From Sphingomonas hominis (GTDB lineage Bacteria > Pseudomonadota > Alphaproteobacteria > Sphingomonadales > Sphingomonadaceae), in the NCBI RefSeq assembly GCF_013328205.1, contig NZ_JABULH010000005.1:1-64000 (forward strand): a DNA stretch of 64,000 nt, given 5' to 3'. Shown here piece by piece: positions 1 through 9,300 of this stretch. Position numbers and translations under genes: made by a program. How positions within the stretch are numbered: position 1 is the stretch's first letter; each line of letters begins with the position of its first letter. Under the pieces are notes generated by a model, which saw only the letters and a program-made list of their open reading frames with translations, was not told the origin of the DNA and did not search any database.

Positions 1-77
1 TCCGGCCCGCCGGGTCGCTGAACTGCTGCCGTGGAACTACCGGCCCGTTTGAGGTGACGCCGTCACCGGACGCTTAC
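1..77 (+). mobile_element. 3' tip of an IS66-family insertion sequence (end of transposase plus terminal inverted repeat)
   Basis: Bases 2-52 read on the plus strand as PARRVAELLPWNYRPV followed by a stop. This resembles the conserved C-terminal tail of IS66-type transposases (an ELLPW motif just before the stop). The outer end at 77, read inward on the minus strand, begins GTAAGCGTCCGGTGAC, and IS66-family ends characteristically start GTAA. The sequence GGTGACG-C-CGTCACC at 53-67 is a small perfect palindrome inside this end. The rest of the element lies left of the window, so an 8-bp target duplication (expected at 78-85) cannot be checked. Family assignment is from memory of conserved ends. 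Confidence 0.6.
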
Positions 78-192
78 TACCGAGTGACCCCGACCGGGGA
101 AGCTGCCCGCCGTGAGGCTGGCGTACCGCTCGGGCGGGATGCCTAAAATCCTGCCTAGGAGAGTCGCTGAGAGGTGATAGCTCATTCCGTCC

Positions 193-259
193 TACAGATA
201 CCCGAACGCTTCCAAATCGCTCCACACGGGCGGCTCCGGGGCAATTTCGGGTATCTGTA
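193..259. repeat. 14-bp perfect inverted repeat downstream of the integrase gene
   Basis: TACAGATACCCGAA at 193-206 is matched by its exact reverse complement at 246-259, with a 39-base spacer. It begins 13 bases beyond the integrase stop codon (the gene reads leftward and ends at 272). It could be paired protein-binding sites or a transcript hairpin. There is no T-run, so a standard terminator is not clearly indicated. Confidence 0.6.
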
Positions 260-271
260 TGTCCGGTTCGC

Positions 272-1831
272 TCAAGGCTTGGGAATGACCAGCCCCGGCA
301 CCCGATAAGATGCAATAGCCGCTACCATTACCCGCATAGATGGAGCAGCCCCATACTTATCCGCAGCGTCTTTACCTTCATGCCCTTGGAACTGTCGGCA
401 TACCCGCTCAGGGATACCGGCATCTACAGCATGGGTTTTCCATGTATGGCGGAATGAGTGAAAGACCTTGGCCTTATCCTCAATCCCACAGTCGTGCTTA
501 TAGCGGCTGAACCACTGCCCTATCTTGTCAGTTAGTTTCTTGCCAATGCCTACAGCTTTCAGGCCGGGGAATACGCGGCCTGTCTGATCTGGCAGCTTGG
601 ATACATAGTCGATGAACCCTAGCTCAATCAGCTTGGGATGCAGCGGGACAAGCCTATTGCTCGCCTCGTTCTTGATTTGATTAGGCAGGGCATCGTCATC
701 GGGCGTATCTGTTATGTCGATACACCATACCTCTTGCCGGTTTTCGGCATCGTCTATGTAAGCCACGGGCTTCACGTCCTGCACCCGTAGCTGGCCTATC
801 TCTTCCCGGCGCGCTCCCATGAACAGGGCTAGGAGGGGAAGCCAATAGACAGCTTCTCCATAGCCGCCCTTAGGTCGTTCGCCCTTGGCATGAACCGGGC
901 CAGCGAACAGGGCATTGAGGTCATCGGTAGAGAAGTCTTTCCGCTTCTCTCCCCGCTCAGTGACGGCCATCTTAACGTCACGGGCCACGTTGACGGGTAC
1001 GATATCCTCTTGAGTCGCCCATTCTAGCAGGGTCCGCAGATACGCCAGCCGATCCCGCACATTCACCTGTGATCGGGCCGGGTCCGCTATCAGCTTGCGC
1101 TTGTAGGCCATCACATCGGCCTTGGTAATTAGCTCGACCGACTTACGGCCCATCATGGAATTGAACAGCTTGGCATCCCGCCAATAGGCATCCTTGCCAC
1201 GGGGAGACGGCTTACGCTCAGCGGCCCACCCGTCGAGGATATCTGTATCTAGGTATTTGCCCTTGCCCTCGTTGGCCTTGGCGTCGTCGCTGTACTCAAC
1301 GGCCTGATTTTGCCCTTTCGATGCGCGGGCATTCTGGCCGAACCGGGCATGAAGGGAGTTTATCAGGGCTTCCCGATTTGCCCCGGCTGTCTCCCGCTCA
1401 TGCTCCACTAGCAGCCTGCCAGCCCTAGCTATGTCGGCTAGCGATCCCTCAGGTTCCTTACCGGCGCTCAGGGCATCCATGATCGGGGATAGGGCCTCAG
1501 CCTCCATGTCCGTGGCGAATAGCTCATCGGCTACATGGTCCGCTTGCTCTTGCTCCTGTTCCCAACGGGTCCGCGCCCGCTCCATCTGAGCGGGGGACAG
1601 GGGCGCTTTCGGCTTAGGGGCAGGCTTGCCAGCTAGGGACCGGGTAGCATCGGCTAGCAGCTTGTCCGTTTCGACAGTGTGAGCAGGGATGCGGAGCTTG
1701 GCCTCTGCCCGATCCTTGGACCGTAGCGACAGCATGAACTCAGCCCGACCGCCGAAGGCAGGCCGTAGCTCGACAGGGATTGCCCGCCGAAAATAGTAGG
1801 TAGAACCGCGCTTAGCGAGATAGGTACACAT
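272..1831 (-). CDS. Tyrosine-type site-specific integrase, DUF6538 family
   Basis: A 519-residue phage/island integrase. The N-terminus (MCTYLAKRGSTYYFRRAIP) is the DUF6538 arm-binding type common in alphaproteobacterial island integrases. A SAM-like core-binding region follows in the middle. The C-terminal catalytic domain shows the expected residues: Arg341 in GARREEIGQL, His458 and Arg461 in HSFRH, His484 in QGHEG, and the nucleophile Tyr493 in KYG. The gene reads away from the adjacent tRNA-Leu, and its start lies about 90 bases from the tRNA 3' end, the usual layout for an integrase using a tRNA attachment site. Codon and base use look less GC-biased than in the core genes to the right, which fits horizontal acquisition. 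It appears intact. Confidence 0.95.
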   Translation of the reverse strand: MCTYLAKRGSTYYFRRAIPVELRPAFGGRAEFMLSLRSKDRAEAKLRIPAHTVETDKLLADATRSLAGKPAPKPKAPLSPAQMERARTRWEQEQEQADHVADELFATDMEAEALSPIMDALSAGKEPEGSLADIARAGRLLVEHERETAGANREALINSLHARFGQNARASKGQNQAVEYSDDAKANEGKGKYLDTDILDGWAAERKPSPRGKDAYWRDAKLFNSMMGRKSVELITKADVMAYKRKLIADPARSQVNVRDRLAYLRTLLEWATQEDIVPVNVARDVKMAVTERGEKRKDFSTDDLNALFAGPVHAKGERPKGGYGEAVYWLPLLALFMGARREEIGQLRVQDVKPVAYIDDAENRQEVWCIDITDTPDDDALPNQIKNEASNRLVPLHPKLIELGFIDYVSKLPDQTGRVFPGLKAVGIGKKLTDKIGQWFSRYKHDCGIEDKAKVFHSFRHTWKTHAVDAGIPERVCRQFQGHEGKDAADKYGAAPSMRVMVAAIASYRVPGLVIPKP

Positions 1832-1843
1832 GGCTTTCAGCCC

Positions 1844-1861
1844 CTGTTACATCTGTAACAG
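1844..1861. promoter_or_regulatory. Inverted repeat immediately upstream of the integrase start
   Basis: CTGTTAC at 1844-1850 and GTAACAG at 1855-1861 form a 7-bp perfect dyad with a 4-base centre, 12 bases upstream of the integrase ATG at 1831. Position suggests an operator, a translational hairpin or an integrase/excisionase site. Function is inferred only. Confidence 0.4.
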
Positions 1862-1894
1862 CCGCCTGTAAAAACCGTTGTTTCTCAGCTATTT

Positions 1895-1935
1895 CCTAGG
1901 CTTTTCAATGGCCTAGGGTGAATGGTGCCCAGAAG
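1895..1935. other. Putative attachment region at the tRNA 3' end
   Basis: Two CCTAGG palindromes (1895-1900 and 1912-1917) lie 11 bases apart directly beside the CCA end of the tRNA-Leu gene. The integrase lies on the other side. Islands with this integrase type recombine within the 3' part of a tRNA gene, so one attachment site should overlap the tRNA end near 1923-1970. The second attachment copy would lie left of the window, so the exact core is not determined. Confidence 0.4.
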
Positions 1936-2009
1936 AGGACTCGAACCTCCACGACCTTGCGATCGCCAGCACCTGAAGCTGGTGCGTCTACCAATTCCGC
2001 CATCTGGGC
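1923..2009 (-). tRNA. tRNA-Leu (anticodon CAG)
   Basis: Read on the minus strand from 2009, the sequence folds as a class II tRNA. It has acceptor stem GCCCAGA/TCTGGGC, a D-arm with GGTAGACGC, an anticodon stem CCAGC/GCTGG enclosing TTCAGGT (anticodon CAG), a variable arm, and a T-arm with GGTTCGAGTCC. The discriminator is A and the CCA end is encoded (1923-1925). It decodes CUG. The gene is intact, so integration of the element on its left has restored the full tRNA. Confidence 0.97.
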
Positions 2010-2045
2010 ACGGTAAGAGCTGACAAGCTCTCGGGTAGGCCGGCG

Positions 2046-2075
2046 CCTCTAGTGGAGCGCACGGAGGCTTGTCAA
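2046..2075 (-). promoter_or_regulatory. Likely promoter of tRNA-Leu
   Basis: On the minus strand TTGACA (2075-2070) is followed after 18 bases by TAGAGG (2051-2046), about 37 bases upstream of the tRNA 5' end and just before a GC-rich discriminator. A perfect -35 box with a weak -10 is plausible for a stable-RNA promoter. The call rests on sequence match only. Confidence 0.5.
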
Positions 2076-2185
2076 CGCTTTCCCGCACAGAAAATCGTGT
2101 GCGCGGCGCCACGCCCGTGCGCAGCCTTGTTATTCGCCCGCGCGGGCGGCTAAGGCGTGGCCCGACTTCCCAGGGACATTGACCA

Positions 2186-3127
2186 ATGACCGGCGTGAAC
2201 AACAAGCTCGTGACCCTGATCGGCGGCGGCGGCTTTATCGGCCGCTACGTGGCGCAGGCGTTGCTGAAGGCGGGCGCGCGCGTCCGCATCGCGCAGCGTG
2301 ATCCGCGGCAGGCATTCTTTCTCAAGCCGCTGGGCGCGCTCGGGCAGACGCAGTTCGTCGCAGTGGACGTGACGCGCCCGGACACGGTGGCGCGCGCGGT
2401 CGAGCATGCCGATGGCGTCGTGAACCTCGTCGGCAGCTTCGCCGGCGACCTGCAGCGCATCCACGTCGAGGGCGCACGCGCGGTCGCGGAGGCCGCCGCG
2501 CGGTTAGGCGTCGGCGCGCTGGTGCACGTGTCCGCGATCGGCGCCGACGCGGACAGCGCGTCCAACTACGCCCGCACCAAGGGCGAGGCGGAGGCCGCGG
2601 TGCGCGACGCGTTCGCGAACGCGACGATCCTGCGCCCCTCGACGGTGTTCGGGCGTGAGGATCAGTTCATCAACCGCTTCGCGGGCATGGTCTCGCGCCT
2701 GCCGGTGGTACCGGTGCTGCGCGGCGGCGCGCGGTTCCAGCCGGTCTTCGCCGGCGACGTCGCGAACGCGGTTGTCGCCGCACTCGGCGATCCGGCGCGC
2801 TTCGGCGGCCAGTTGTTCGAGCTCGGCGGGCCGGAGGTGCTGACCATGCTGGAGATCCAGCAGCGGATCGCGACGCACGTCGGTCGCACGCCGACCTTCC
2901 TGCCGCTGCCCGACGCGGCGGGCGCCATCCTGTCGAAGCTGCCCGGCGGGCCGCTGACCGGCGACCAGTGGCTGCTGCTACAGCGCGACTCGGTCGTCTC
3001 CGCCGGCAGCGACGGGCTGACCGCGCTGGGCGTCGCGCGCACGCCGTTCGACGCGGTCGCGCCCGGCTGGCTGGTGCGCTACCGGAAGGCGGGACGCTTC
3101 TCGCTGCTCAACCGCGCGCAAGGCTGA
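2186..3127 (+). CDS. NAD(P)-binding protein, complex I NDUFA9-like family
   Basis: A 313-residue atypical short-chain dehydrogenase/epimerase. The N-terminal Rossmann fold carries GGGGFIGRYVAQ (near residues 13-24), followed by VTRPDTVARAV and VVNLVGS. A YARTKGEAE segment near residue 130 is the usual YxxxK position. Members of this group resemble the mitochondrial complex I accessory subunit NDUFA9 and often have no demonstrated catalytic role. It is the first core gene right of the tRNA-Leu, in the same direction as uppP, which starts 60 bases later. Family assignment is firm; substrate is unknown. Confidence 0.85.
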   Translation: MTGVNNKLVTLIGGGGFIGRYVAQALLKAGARVRIAQRDPRQAFFLKPLGALGQTQFVAVDVTRPDTVARAVEHADGVVNLVGSFAGDLQRIHVEGARAVAEAAARLGVGALVHVSAIGADADSASNYARTKGEAEAAVRDAFANATILRPSTVFGREDQFINRFAGMVSRLPVVPVLRGGARFQPVFAGDVANAVVAALGDPARFGGQLFELGGPEVLTMLEIQQRIATHVGRTPTFLPLPDAAGAILSKLPGGPLTGDQWLLLQRDSVVSAGSDGLTALGVARTPFDAVAPGWLVRYRKAGRFSLLNRAQG

Positions 3128-3187
3128 TACCTGGGCTGACACTTGGGCTAACCCGCCTACCCATTTCTTCTCCTCGGGAGATCGTGC

Positions 3188-3994
3188 TTGAACGACCTGC
3201 TCACCGCCGTCCTCCTCGGCATCGTCGAGGGGGTGACCGAGTTCCTGCCCGTCTCCTCCACCGGCCACCTGATCCTGGCGAGCGCGCTGCTCGGCTACGA
3301 CGAGGCGCATTGGCGGTTGTTCAACATCGTGATCCAGCTGGGCGCGATCCTGGCGGTGGCCGTGCTCTACTGGCGCACCTTCTGGACCGTGCTGACGGGC
3401 TTGTTCGCGCGTGAAGCGGGCGCGGTGCGGTTCGTGCGCAACCTGTTGATCGCGTTCATCCCGGCGGCGGTGATCGGGTTGGCGCTCAAGGACCAGATCG
3501 AGGCGCTGCTGCTGCAACCGCGCGTGGTCGCGGTCGCGCTGATCGTCGGCGGCATCGCGATCCTGGTGATCGAGCGGCTGGTGAAGCCCGGCACCACGCG
3601 CGGCATCGCCGACATGCCCGCGCGCACCGCGCTGGGCGTCGGCTTCATCCAGTGTTTGGCGATGATCCCAGGCGTCAGCCGCTCGGGCGCGACGATCCTC
3701 GGTGCGCTGAGCCTCGGCGTCGAGCGGCGCACCGCGGCGGAATTCAGCTTCTTTCTGGCGATTCCGACGATGCTGGGCGCGAGCGTGGTCGAGTTGGGCG
3801 GGCATCACCGCGAGCTGATGACTGGCCAGGGCGCGGGTCTGGGCGCGATCGCGGTCGGCTTCGTCGTGTCGTTCGTCGTCGCGCTGCTGGTGGTGCGCTG
3901 GTTCGTCGGCATCGTCGGGCGGCACGGCTTCGCGCCCTTCGCCTGGTACCGGATCGTGGCCGGTGCGCTGGCGCTGCTACTCCTGACACAATGA
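3188..3994 (+). CDS. uppP: Undecaprenyl-diphosphatase UppP (BacA)
   Basis: A 268-residue integral membrane phosphatase that recycles undecaprenyl diphosphate to the monophosphate carrier used for peptidoglycan and polysaccharide assembly. Both signature motifs are present: EGVTEFLPVSSTGHLIL near residues 14-30 and PGVSRSGATI near 160. Multiple hydrophobic segments span the length, and the size is typical. The start is TTG at 3188, chosen because GGGAG lies 7 bases upstream (3176-3180) and the N-terminus then matches the family. The enzyme also serves the carrier lipid needed by the exopolysaccharide locus further right. Confidence 0.95.
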   Translation: MNDLLTAVLLGIVEGVTEFLPVSSTGHLILASALLGYDEAHWRLFNIVIQLGAILAVAVLYWRTFWTVLTGLFAREAGAVRFVRNLLIAFIPAAVIGLALKDQIEALLLQPRVVAVALIVGGIAILVIERLVKPGTTRGIADMPARTALGVGFIQCLAMIPGVSRSGATILGALSLGVERRTAAEFSFFLAIPTMLGASVVELGGHHRELMTGQGAGLGAIAVGFVVSFVVALLVVRWFVGIVGRHGFAPFAWYRIVAGALALLLLTQ

Positions 3995-4151
3995 TAGGTG
4001 TTGAAGCGGACCTTCTACACAGCAGATGATAACCGATTTCTCGGATTTAAGTAGAAAACTCGACTAACTAGGTCCATTGCAATACCTAAGTTGTTTGATT
4101 TCGCGTGACAGACGATTGTTGATATGAAATTGCGGGCATCGGAGATTACCG

Positions 4152-5591
4152 ATGGCCGACATGCTTCGTTTCGTTGAACGCCCGCAATCCTATCCCGCCA
4201 AGCGCGAGGCGGAGGCGCGCGCGGAGGACTTCCGCGAAATCGCCGAGCGTTATGCGGTGCAATCGGCGGAGGATCAGTCAGGGCGCTGCTCGCAATGCGG
4301 TGTGCCCTATTGCTCGGTCCACTGCCCGTTGCACAACCATATCCCCGACTGGCTGCGGCTGACCGCCGAAGGCCGGCTGCGCGAAGCGTATGAGCTGTCG
4401 AACGCGACCTCGACCATGCCCGAGATCTGCGGCCGCATCTGCCCGCAGGATCGGTTGTGCGAGGGCAATTGCGTGATCGAGTTCACCGGCCACGGCGCGG
4501 TGACGATCGGCTCGGTCGAGAAGTTCATCACCGACAAGGCGTGGGAGGAAGGCTGGGTCGAACCGCTCGTCCCCGGCTCGCCCCGCGGCCAGTCGGTCGG
4601 CGTGATCGGCGCCGGTCCGGCCGGGCTGTCGGCGGCGGAATATCTGCGCGGCCACGGCTACGAGGTCCACGTCTACGACCGCCACGACCGCGCCGGCGGG
4701 TTGCTGACCTACGGCATCCCCGGCTTCAAGCTCGAGAAGCCAGTCGTCACGCGCCGGGTCGAGCGATTGCGCGCAGGCGGCATCGTCTTCCACGAAGGCT
4801 TCGCGGTAGGTGAGGACGCGACGCTCGACGAGTTGCGCCAGCGCCACGACGCGATCCTGATCGCGACCGGCGTGTACAAGGCGCGCGCGATCGACGTCGG
4901 CGGGCATGACGCATCGGGCGTGGTCGCAGCACTCGACTATCTCACCGCCTCTAACCGCAAGAGCTTCGGCGACACCGTGCCCGCGTTCGAGGACGGCAGC
5001 CTCAATGCGGCGGGCAAGAACGTCGTCGTGATCGGCGGCGGCGACACCGCGATGGACTGCGTCCGCACCGCGATCCGCCAGGGCGCGAAGAGCGTCAAAT
5101 GCCTCTACCGCCGCGACCGCGCCAACATGCCCGGCAGCCAGCGCGAGGTGGCGAACGCCGAGGAAGAAGGCGTCGAGTTCGTCTGGCTCTCCGCCCCTGC
5201 CTCCTTCGTGGAGGACGGCGGCCGGGTCACCCACGTCCGCGCCAACCGGATGCGGCTGGGCAGCGCCGACGCCAGCGGCCGCCGCACGCCCGAGATCGAT
5301 CCGGGCGCGGCCGAGGACATGCCCGCCGACCTCGTCGTCAAGGCGCTCGGCTTCGACGCGGAGGATTTGCCGCATTTGTGGGATGCGCCCGAACTCGGCG
5401 TCACGCGCTGGGGCACCGTCTTGGTCGACGCGAAAACGCTGATGACCAGCCTCGACGGCGTGTTCGCCGCCGGCGACATCGTCCGCGGGGCGAGCCTGGT
5501 CGTCTGGGCGATCCGCGATGGCCGCGACGTGTCGGCGGCGATGCACAAGTATTTGAAGACAAAGGCGGCGAACGCGCGGGTCGCGGCGTGA
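4152..5591 (+). CDS. gltD: Glutamate synthase (NADPH) small subunit
   Basis: A 479-residue beta subunit that passes electrons from NADPH through FAD and Fe-S clusters to the GltB subunit for glutamate formation in ammonia assimilation. The N-terminus has the cysteine clusters CSQCGVPYCSVHC and CGRICPQDRLCEGNC. A first dinucleotide fold (GAGPAGLSAAEYL) and a second (GGGDTAMDC) follow, and the FAD-binding end is AAGDIVRGASLVVWAI. It is first in its operon, whereas gltB usually precedes gltD. Its TGA overlaps the next gene by 4 bases (GTGA), so translation of the following small gene is probably coupled. About 157 non-coding bases precede it and likely hold the promoter. Confidence 0.96.
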   Translation: MADMLRFVERPQSYPAKREAEARAEDFREIAERYAVQSAEDQSGRCSQCGVPYCSVHCPLHNHIPDWLRLTAEGRLREAYELSNATSTMPEICGRICPQDRLCEGNCVIEFTGHGAVTIGSVEKFITDKAWEEGWVEPLVPGSPRGQSVGVIGAGPAGLSAAEYLRGHGYEVHVYDRHDRAGGLLTYGIPGFKLEKPVVTRRVERLRAGGIVFHEGFAVGEDATLDELRQRHDAILIATGVYKARAIDVGGHDASGVVAALDYLTASNRKSFGDTVPAFEDGSLNAAGKNVVVIGGGDTAMDCVRTAIRQGAKSVKCLYRRDRANMPGSQREVANAEEEGVEFVWLSAPASFVEDGGRVTHVRANRMRLGSADASGRRTPEIDPGAAEDMPADLVVKALGFDAEDLPHLWDAPELGVTRWGTVLVDAKTLMTSLDGVFAAGDIVRGASLVVWAIRDGRDVSAAMHKYLKTKAANARVAA

Positions 5592-5884
5592 GGCTGACCG
5601 AACACGAGGTGTCGGCGATCAAGCAGGCGGCGCGCGAGGCGTTCGGCGACGACGCGGTCGTGCGCCTGTTCGGCAGCCGCGTTCACGACGACCTGCGCGG
5701 CGGCGATATCGATCTGCACGTGGAGGCGTCTCCGCCAACTAACGAATGGCAGGCACGTGGCCTGTTCGAGGATCGACTGTTTCGCCAGATCGAACCGCGC
5801 AAGATCGATCTAGTCCTGTCGCGCCGCGGCACGATCCCGCGCGGGTTCGAGCGTATCGCCTATCGCGACGGGATCGTGCTGTGA
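5588..5884 (+). CDS. Minimal nucleotidyltransferase (MNT), MntA-like
   Basis: A 98-residue protein of the pol-beta-like minimal nucleotidyltransferase family. The catalytic motif LFGSRVHDDLRGGDIDL has Gly29-Ser30 and Asp40/Asp42, and a third acid, Asp74 in KIDLVL, completes the metal triad, so the active site looks intact. The GTG start at 5588 overlaps the gltD stop and fits the family N-terminus. MNT proteins of this size are usually paired with a HEPN partner, and in the characterised MntA/HepT system MNT neutralises the HEPN RNase by AMPylation. The next gene encodes exactly such a partner. Its location inside the glutamate synthase operon is unusual. Confidence 0.85.
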   Translation: MRLTEHEVSAIKQAAREAFGDDAVVRLFGSRVHDDLRGGDIDLHVEASPPTNEWQARGLFEDRLFRQIEPRKIDLVLSRRGTIPRGFERIAYRDGIVL

Positions 5885-6360
5885 CGCCCGAGCAGGAGGT
5901 GTTGGAGGATTTGCTGCTGGCGACCCGCGCGCTGATCCGCTCGGTCGTGGAAACACAGCCGCTTATGGGACAACCGCCCTCATCCAAAGAGGCGTTTGAG
6001 GCGATGACCTCGGTACAACGCGTGGCATCGACCGCGTTGCTGAAGGAGTTCGAGCAACTCCAAGGCACGCTGCACAGCCTGTTCCGTGCTATGTTGCGGA
6101 TGCTGGGCATTCGACTGAAGGGTCTCTATCCGCTCGATATCGGCAACCACATGGTCGAGTTGGGTGTCATCGACGAGCCTGAGCGCTGGGTGACAATCGT
6201 CAAATTGCGAAACGAACTCGTGCACGAATACCCGCTCGGATCGACCGAGCGCTTCGAGCGTGTCGTCGCAGCGCTCACATCCATTCCGTTTCTCACCGAT
6301 GCCGCCGCGCGTGCCGAGCGCGTGATTGCGGATCGTCACATGCTGGAGCCCCGATCATGA
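5881..6360 (+). CDS. HEPN-domain protein, HepT-like partner of the MNT gene
   Basis: A 159-residue, mostly helical protein. It carries the HEPN signature R-X4-H as Arg110-Asn-Glu-Leu-Val-His115, followed by EYP, which is the catalytic motif of HEPN ribonucleases and of HepT toxins. The GTG start at 5881 overlaps the MNT stop (GTGA), and its own stop overlaps the gltB start (ATGA), so it is coupled on both sides. It is somewhat longer than common HepT proteins of about 140 residues. It could be a toxin, or a regulatory/substrate-binding subunit as proposed for the HI0074 type. The fold is supported by motif and partner; the activity is inferred. Confidence 0.78.
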   Translation: MTPEQEVLEDLLLATRALIRSVVETQPLMGQPPSSKEAFEAMTSVQRVASTALLKEFEQLQGTLHSLFRAMLRMLGIRLKGLYPLDIGNHMVELGVIDEPERWVTIVKLRNELVHEYPLGSTERFERVVAALTSIPFLTDAAARAERVIADRHMLEPRS

Positions 6361-9300
6361 CCGCCCCCAGTCTGACCGCCCAGCGCGCCTATCTCGCCGA
6401 GCACGGCATGTACCGCCCCGAATTCGAGGGCGACGCGTGCGGCGTGGGCCTCGTCGCGGCGACCGATGGCAAGCCGTCGCGCCGCGTCGTGCAATCCGCG
6501 ATCGACGCGTTGAAGGCGGTGTGGCACCGCGGCGCGGTTGATGCCGATGGTAAGACGGGCGACGGCGCGGGGCTCCACGTCGACCTGCCGGTGCGCTTCT
6601 TCGACGATTGCGTCGCCGCCTCGGGGCACAAGCTCCTCCCCAACCGGCTCGCAGTCGGCATGATGTTCCTGCCGCGCACCGATCTGGGGGCACAGGAGAC
6701 GTGCCGCACGATCGTCGAGGCGGAGATGATCGAGGCCGGCTACACGATCTACGGCTGGCGCCAGGTGCCGGTGAACGTGTCGGTGATCGGCGCCAAGGCG
6801 CAGCTGACGCGACCCGAGATCGAGCAGATCATGATCGCGGGGCCGATGCCCGACGCGGTCAGCGCGGAGGAGTTCGAGAAGAACCTCTACCTCGTCCGCC
6901 GCCGGATCGAGAAGCGCGTGATCGCGGCGCAGATCCAGGGCTTCTACGTCTGCTCGCTGTCGTGCCGCTCGATCATCTACAAGGGGCTGTTCCTCGCCGA
7001 GAGCCTGTCGGTCTTCTACCCCGATCTCACCGACCAGCGTTTCGAGAGCCGCGTCGCGATCTTTCACCAGCGTTATTCAACCAACACTTTCCCGCAATGG
7101 TGGCTGGCGCAGCCGTTCCGCTGCCTCGCGCACAATGGCGAGATCAACACGGTTCGCGGCAACAAGAACTGGATGCTCTCCCACGAGATCCGCATGGCAT
7201 CGATCGCGTTCGGCGAGCATTCGGAGGACATCAAGCCGGTGATCCCCGCGGGCGCCAGCGACACCGCGGCGCTCGACGCGACGTTCGAGGCGATCTGCCG
7301 TTCGGGCCGCGACGCGCCGACCGCGAAGCTGATGCTGGTGCCCGAGGCATGGCAGTCGGGCGGCGACACGCCCGACGCGCATATCGCGATGTACCAATAT
7401 CTGGCATCCGTGATGGAGCCGTGGGACGGCCCGGCCGCGCTCGCGATGACCGACGGGCGCTGGGCGGTCGGCGGCGTCGACCGCAACGCGCTGCGCCCGC
7501 TACGCTACACGCAGACCGCCGACGGCTTGCTCATCATCGGCTCGGAAGCCGGCATGGTGGTGGTGCCCGAGAGCACGATCGTCGCCAAGGGCCGGCTGGG
7601 CCCGGGGCAGATGATCGCGGTCGACCTGCACGAAGGCCGCGTGCTGCGCGACCGCGAGATCAAGGACAAGATCGCCGCCGAGCACGATTACGCCGCGATG
7701 ATCGGCGAATTCTCGACGGTCGACGACCTGCCCCCCGCTCCGCTCGACAGCACCACCCGCTACGACCGCGCCGAACTCGCGCGGCGACAGGTCGCGGCCG
7801 GACAGACGCTGGAGGACATGGAGCTGATCCTGTCGCCGATGGTCGAGACCGCGAAGGAAGCGATCGGCTCGATGGGCGACGACACCCCGCTCGCGGTCAT
7901 CTCCGACAAGCCGCGGCTGATCAGCCAGTTCTTCCGTCAGAATTTCTCGCAGGTCACCAACCCGCCGATCGATTCACTGCGCGAGCGCTACGTCATGTCG
8001 CTCAAGACGCGCTTCGGCAATCTGGCCAACATTCTCGACACCGAGGATCGGCGCGAGCGCGTGCTGGTGCTCGATTCGCCGGTGCTGACCGGCGCGCACT
8101 GGCACCGGTTGAAGGCCTATTTCGGCTCCAGCGCGGCCGAGATCGACTGCACGTTCGAGACCGGCGGCGGTGCGGAGCGCCTGCGCGCCGCGATCCAGCG
8201 CATCCGCAACCAGGCCGAGCAAGCGGTGCGCGAGGGACGCAGCGAGCTGTTCCTGACCGACGAGAATATCTCGGAGGACCGCGTCGCGATCCCCGGCGTG
8301 CTCGCCGCCGCCGCGGTCCACACCCATCTCGTGCGTCGCGGGCTGCGCTCCTACGCGAGCGTCAACGTGCGCACCGCCGAGTGCCTCGACACGCATTATT
8401 ACGCCGTGCTGATCGGCGTTGGCGCGACGACGGTGAACGCGTACCTGGCCGAAGCCGCAATTGTCGACCGCCAAGCGCGCGGGCTGTTCGGCGATCTCGC
8501 GCTCGACGACTGCCTCGCCCGCCACAAGAAGGCGATCGAGGAGGGCCTGCTCAAGATCATGTCGAAGATGGGGATCGCGGTGATCTCCTCCTATCGCGGC
8601 GGCTATAATTTCGAAGCGGTGGGTCTCTCCCGCGCGCTCGTCAACGACCTGTTCCCCGGCATGCCCGCCAAGATCAGCGGCGAGGGCTACGCTTCGCTCC
8701 ACGTCAACGCGACCGAGCGGCACGAGGCGGCGTTCGACAGCGCGGTCGCGACGCTGCCGATCGGTGGCTTCTACCGCCAGCGCCACACCGGCGAGGCGCA
8801 CGCCTACTCCGCGCAACTGATGCACCTGCTCCAGACGGCGGTCGCGACCGACAGCTATTCGAGCTACCTGCAATTCTCACGCGGAGTCGCCGACCTGCCG
8901 CCGATCTACCTGCGCGACCTGTTCCAGTTCAACTTCCCCGCAGAGGGCGTCGCGGTTGATCAGGTCGAGGCGATCACCGAGATTCGCAAGCGCTTCGTCA
9001 CCCCCGGCATGAGCCTCGGCGCGCTGTCGCCGGAAGCGCACGAGACGCTGGCGATCGCGATGAACCGGATCGGTGCCAAGGCGGTGTCGGGCGAGGGCGG
9101 CGAGGACAAAATCCGCTACACGCCGTACGAGAATGGCGACAACGCCAATTCGGTCATCAAGCAGATCGCTTCGGGGCGCTTCGGCGTGACGTCGGAATAT
9201 CTCAACGCCTGCGACGAGATCGAGATCAAGGTCGCTCAGGGTGCCAAGCCCGGTGAGGGCGGGCAGCTCCCCGGCTTCAAGGTAACCGAGTTCATCGCCC

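Noticed and set aside
37-315. 92-codon minus-strand open frame at the left edge
   Set aside because: It runs through the IS66 end and the inverted repeat, overlaps the integrase end, and has no protein-like features.
4091-4128. Possible promoter upstream of gltD (TTGATT and TATGAA)
   Set aside because: The spacing of 22 bases between the two boxes is too long for a standard promoter, so no box is claimed.
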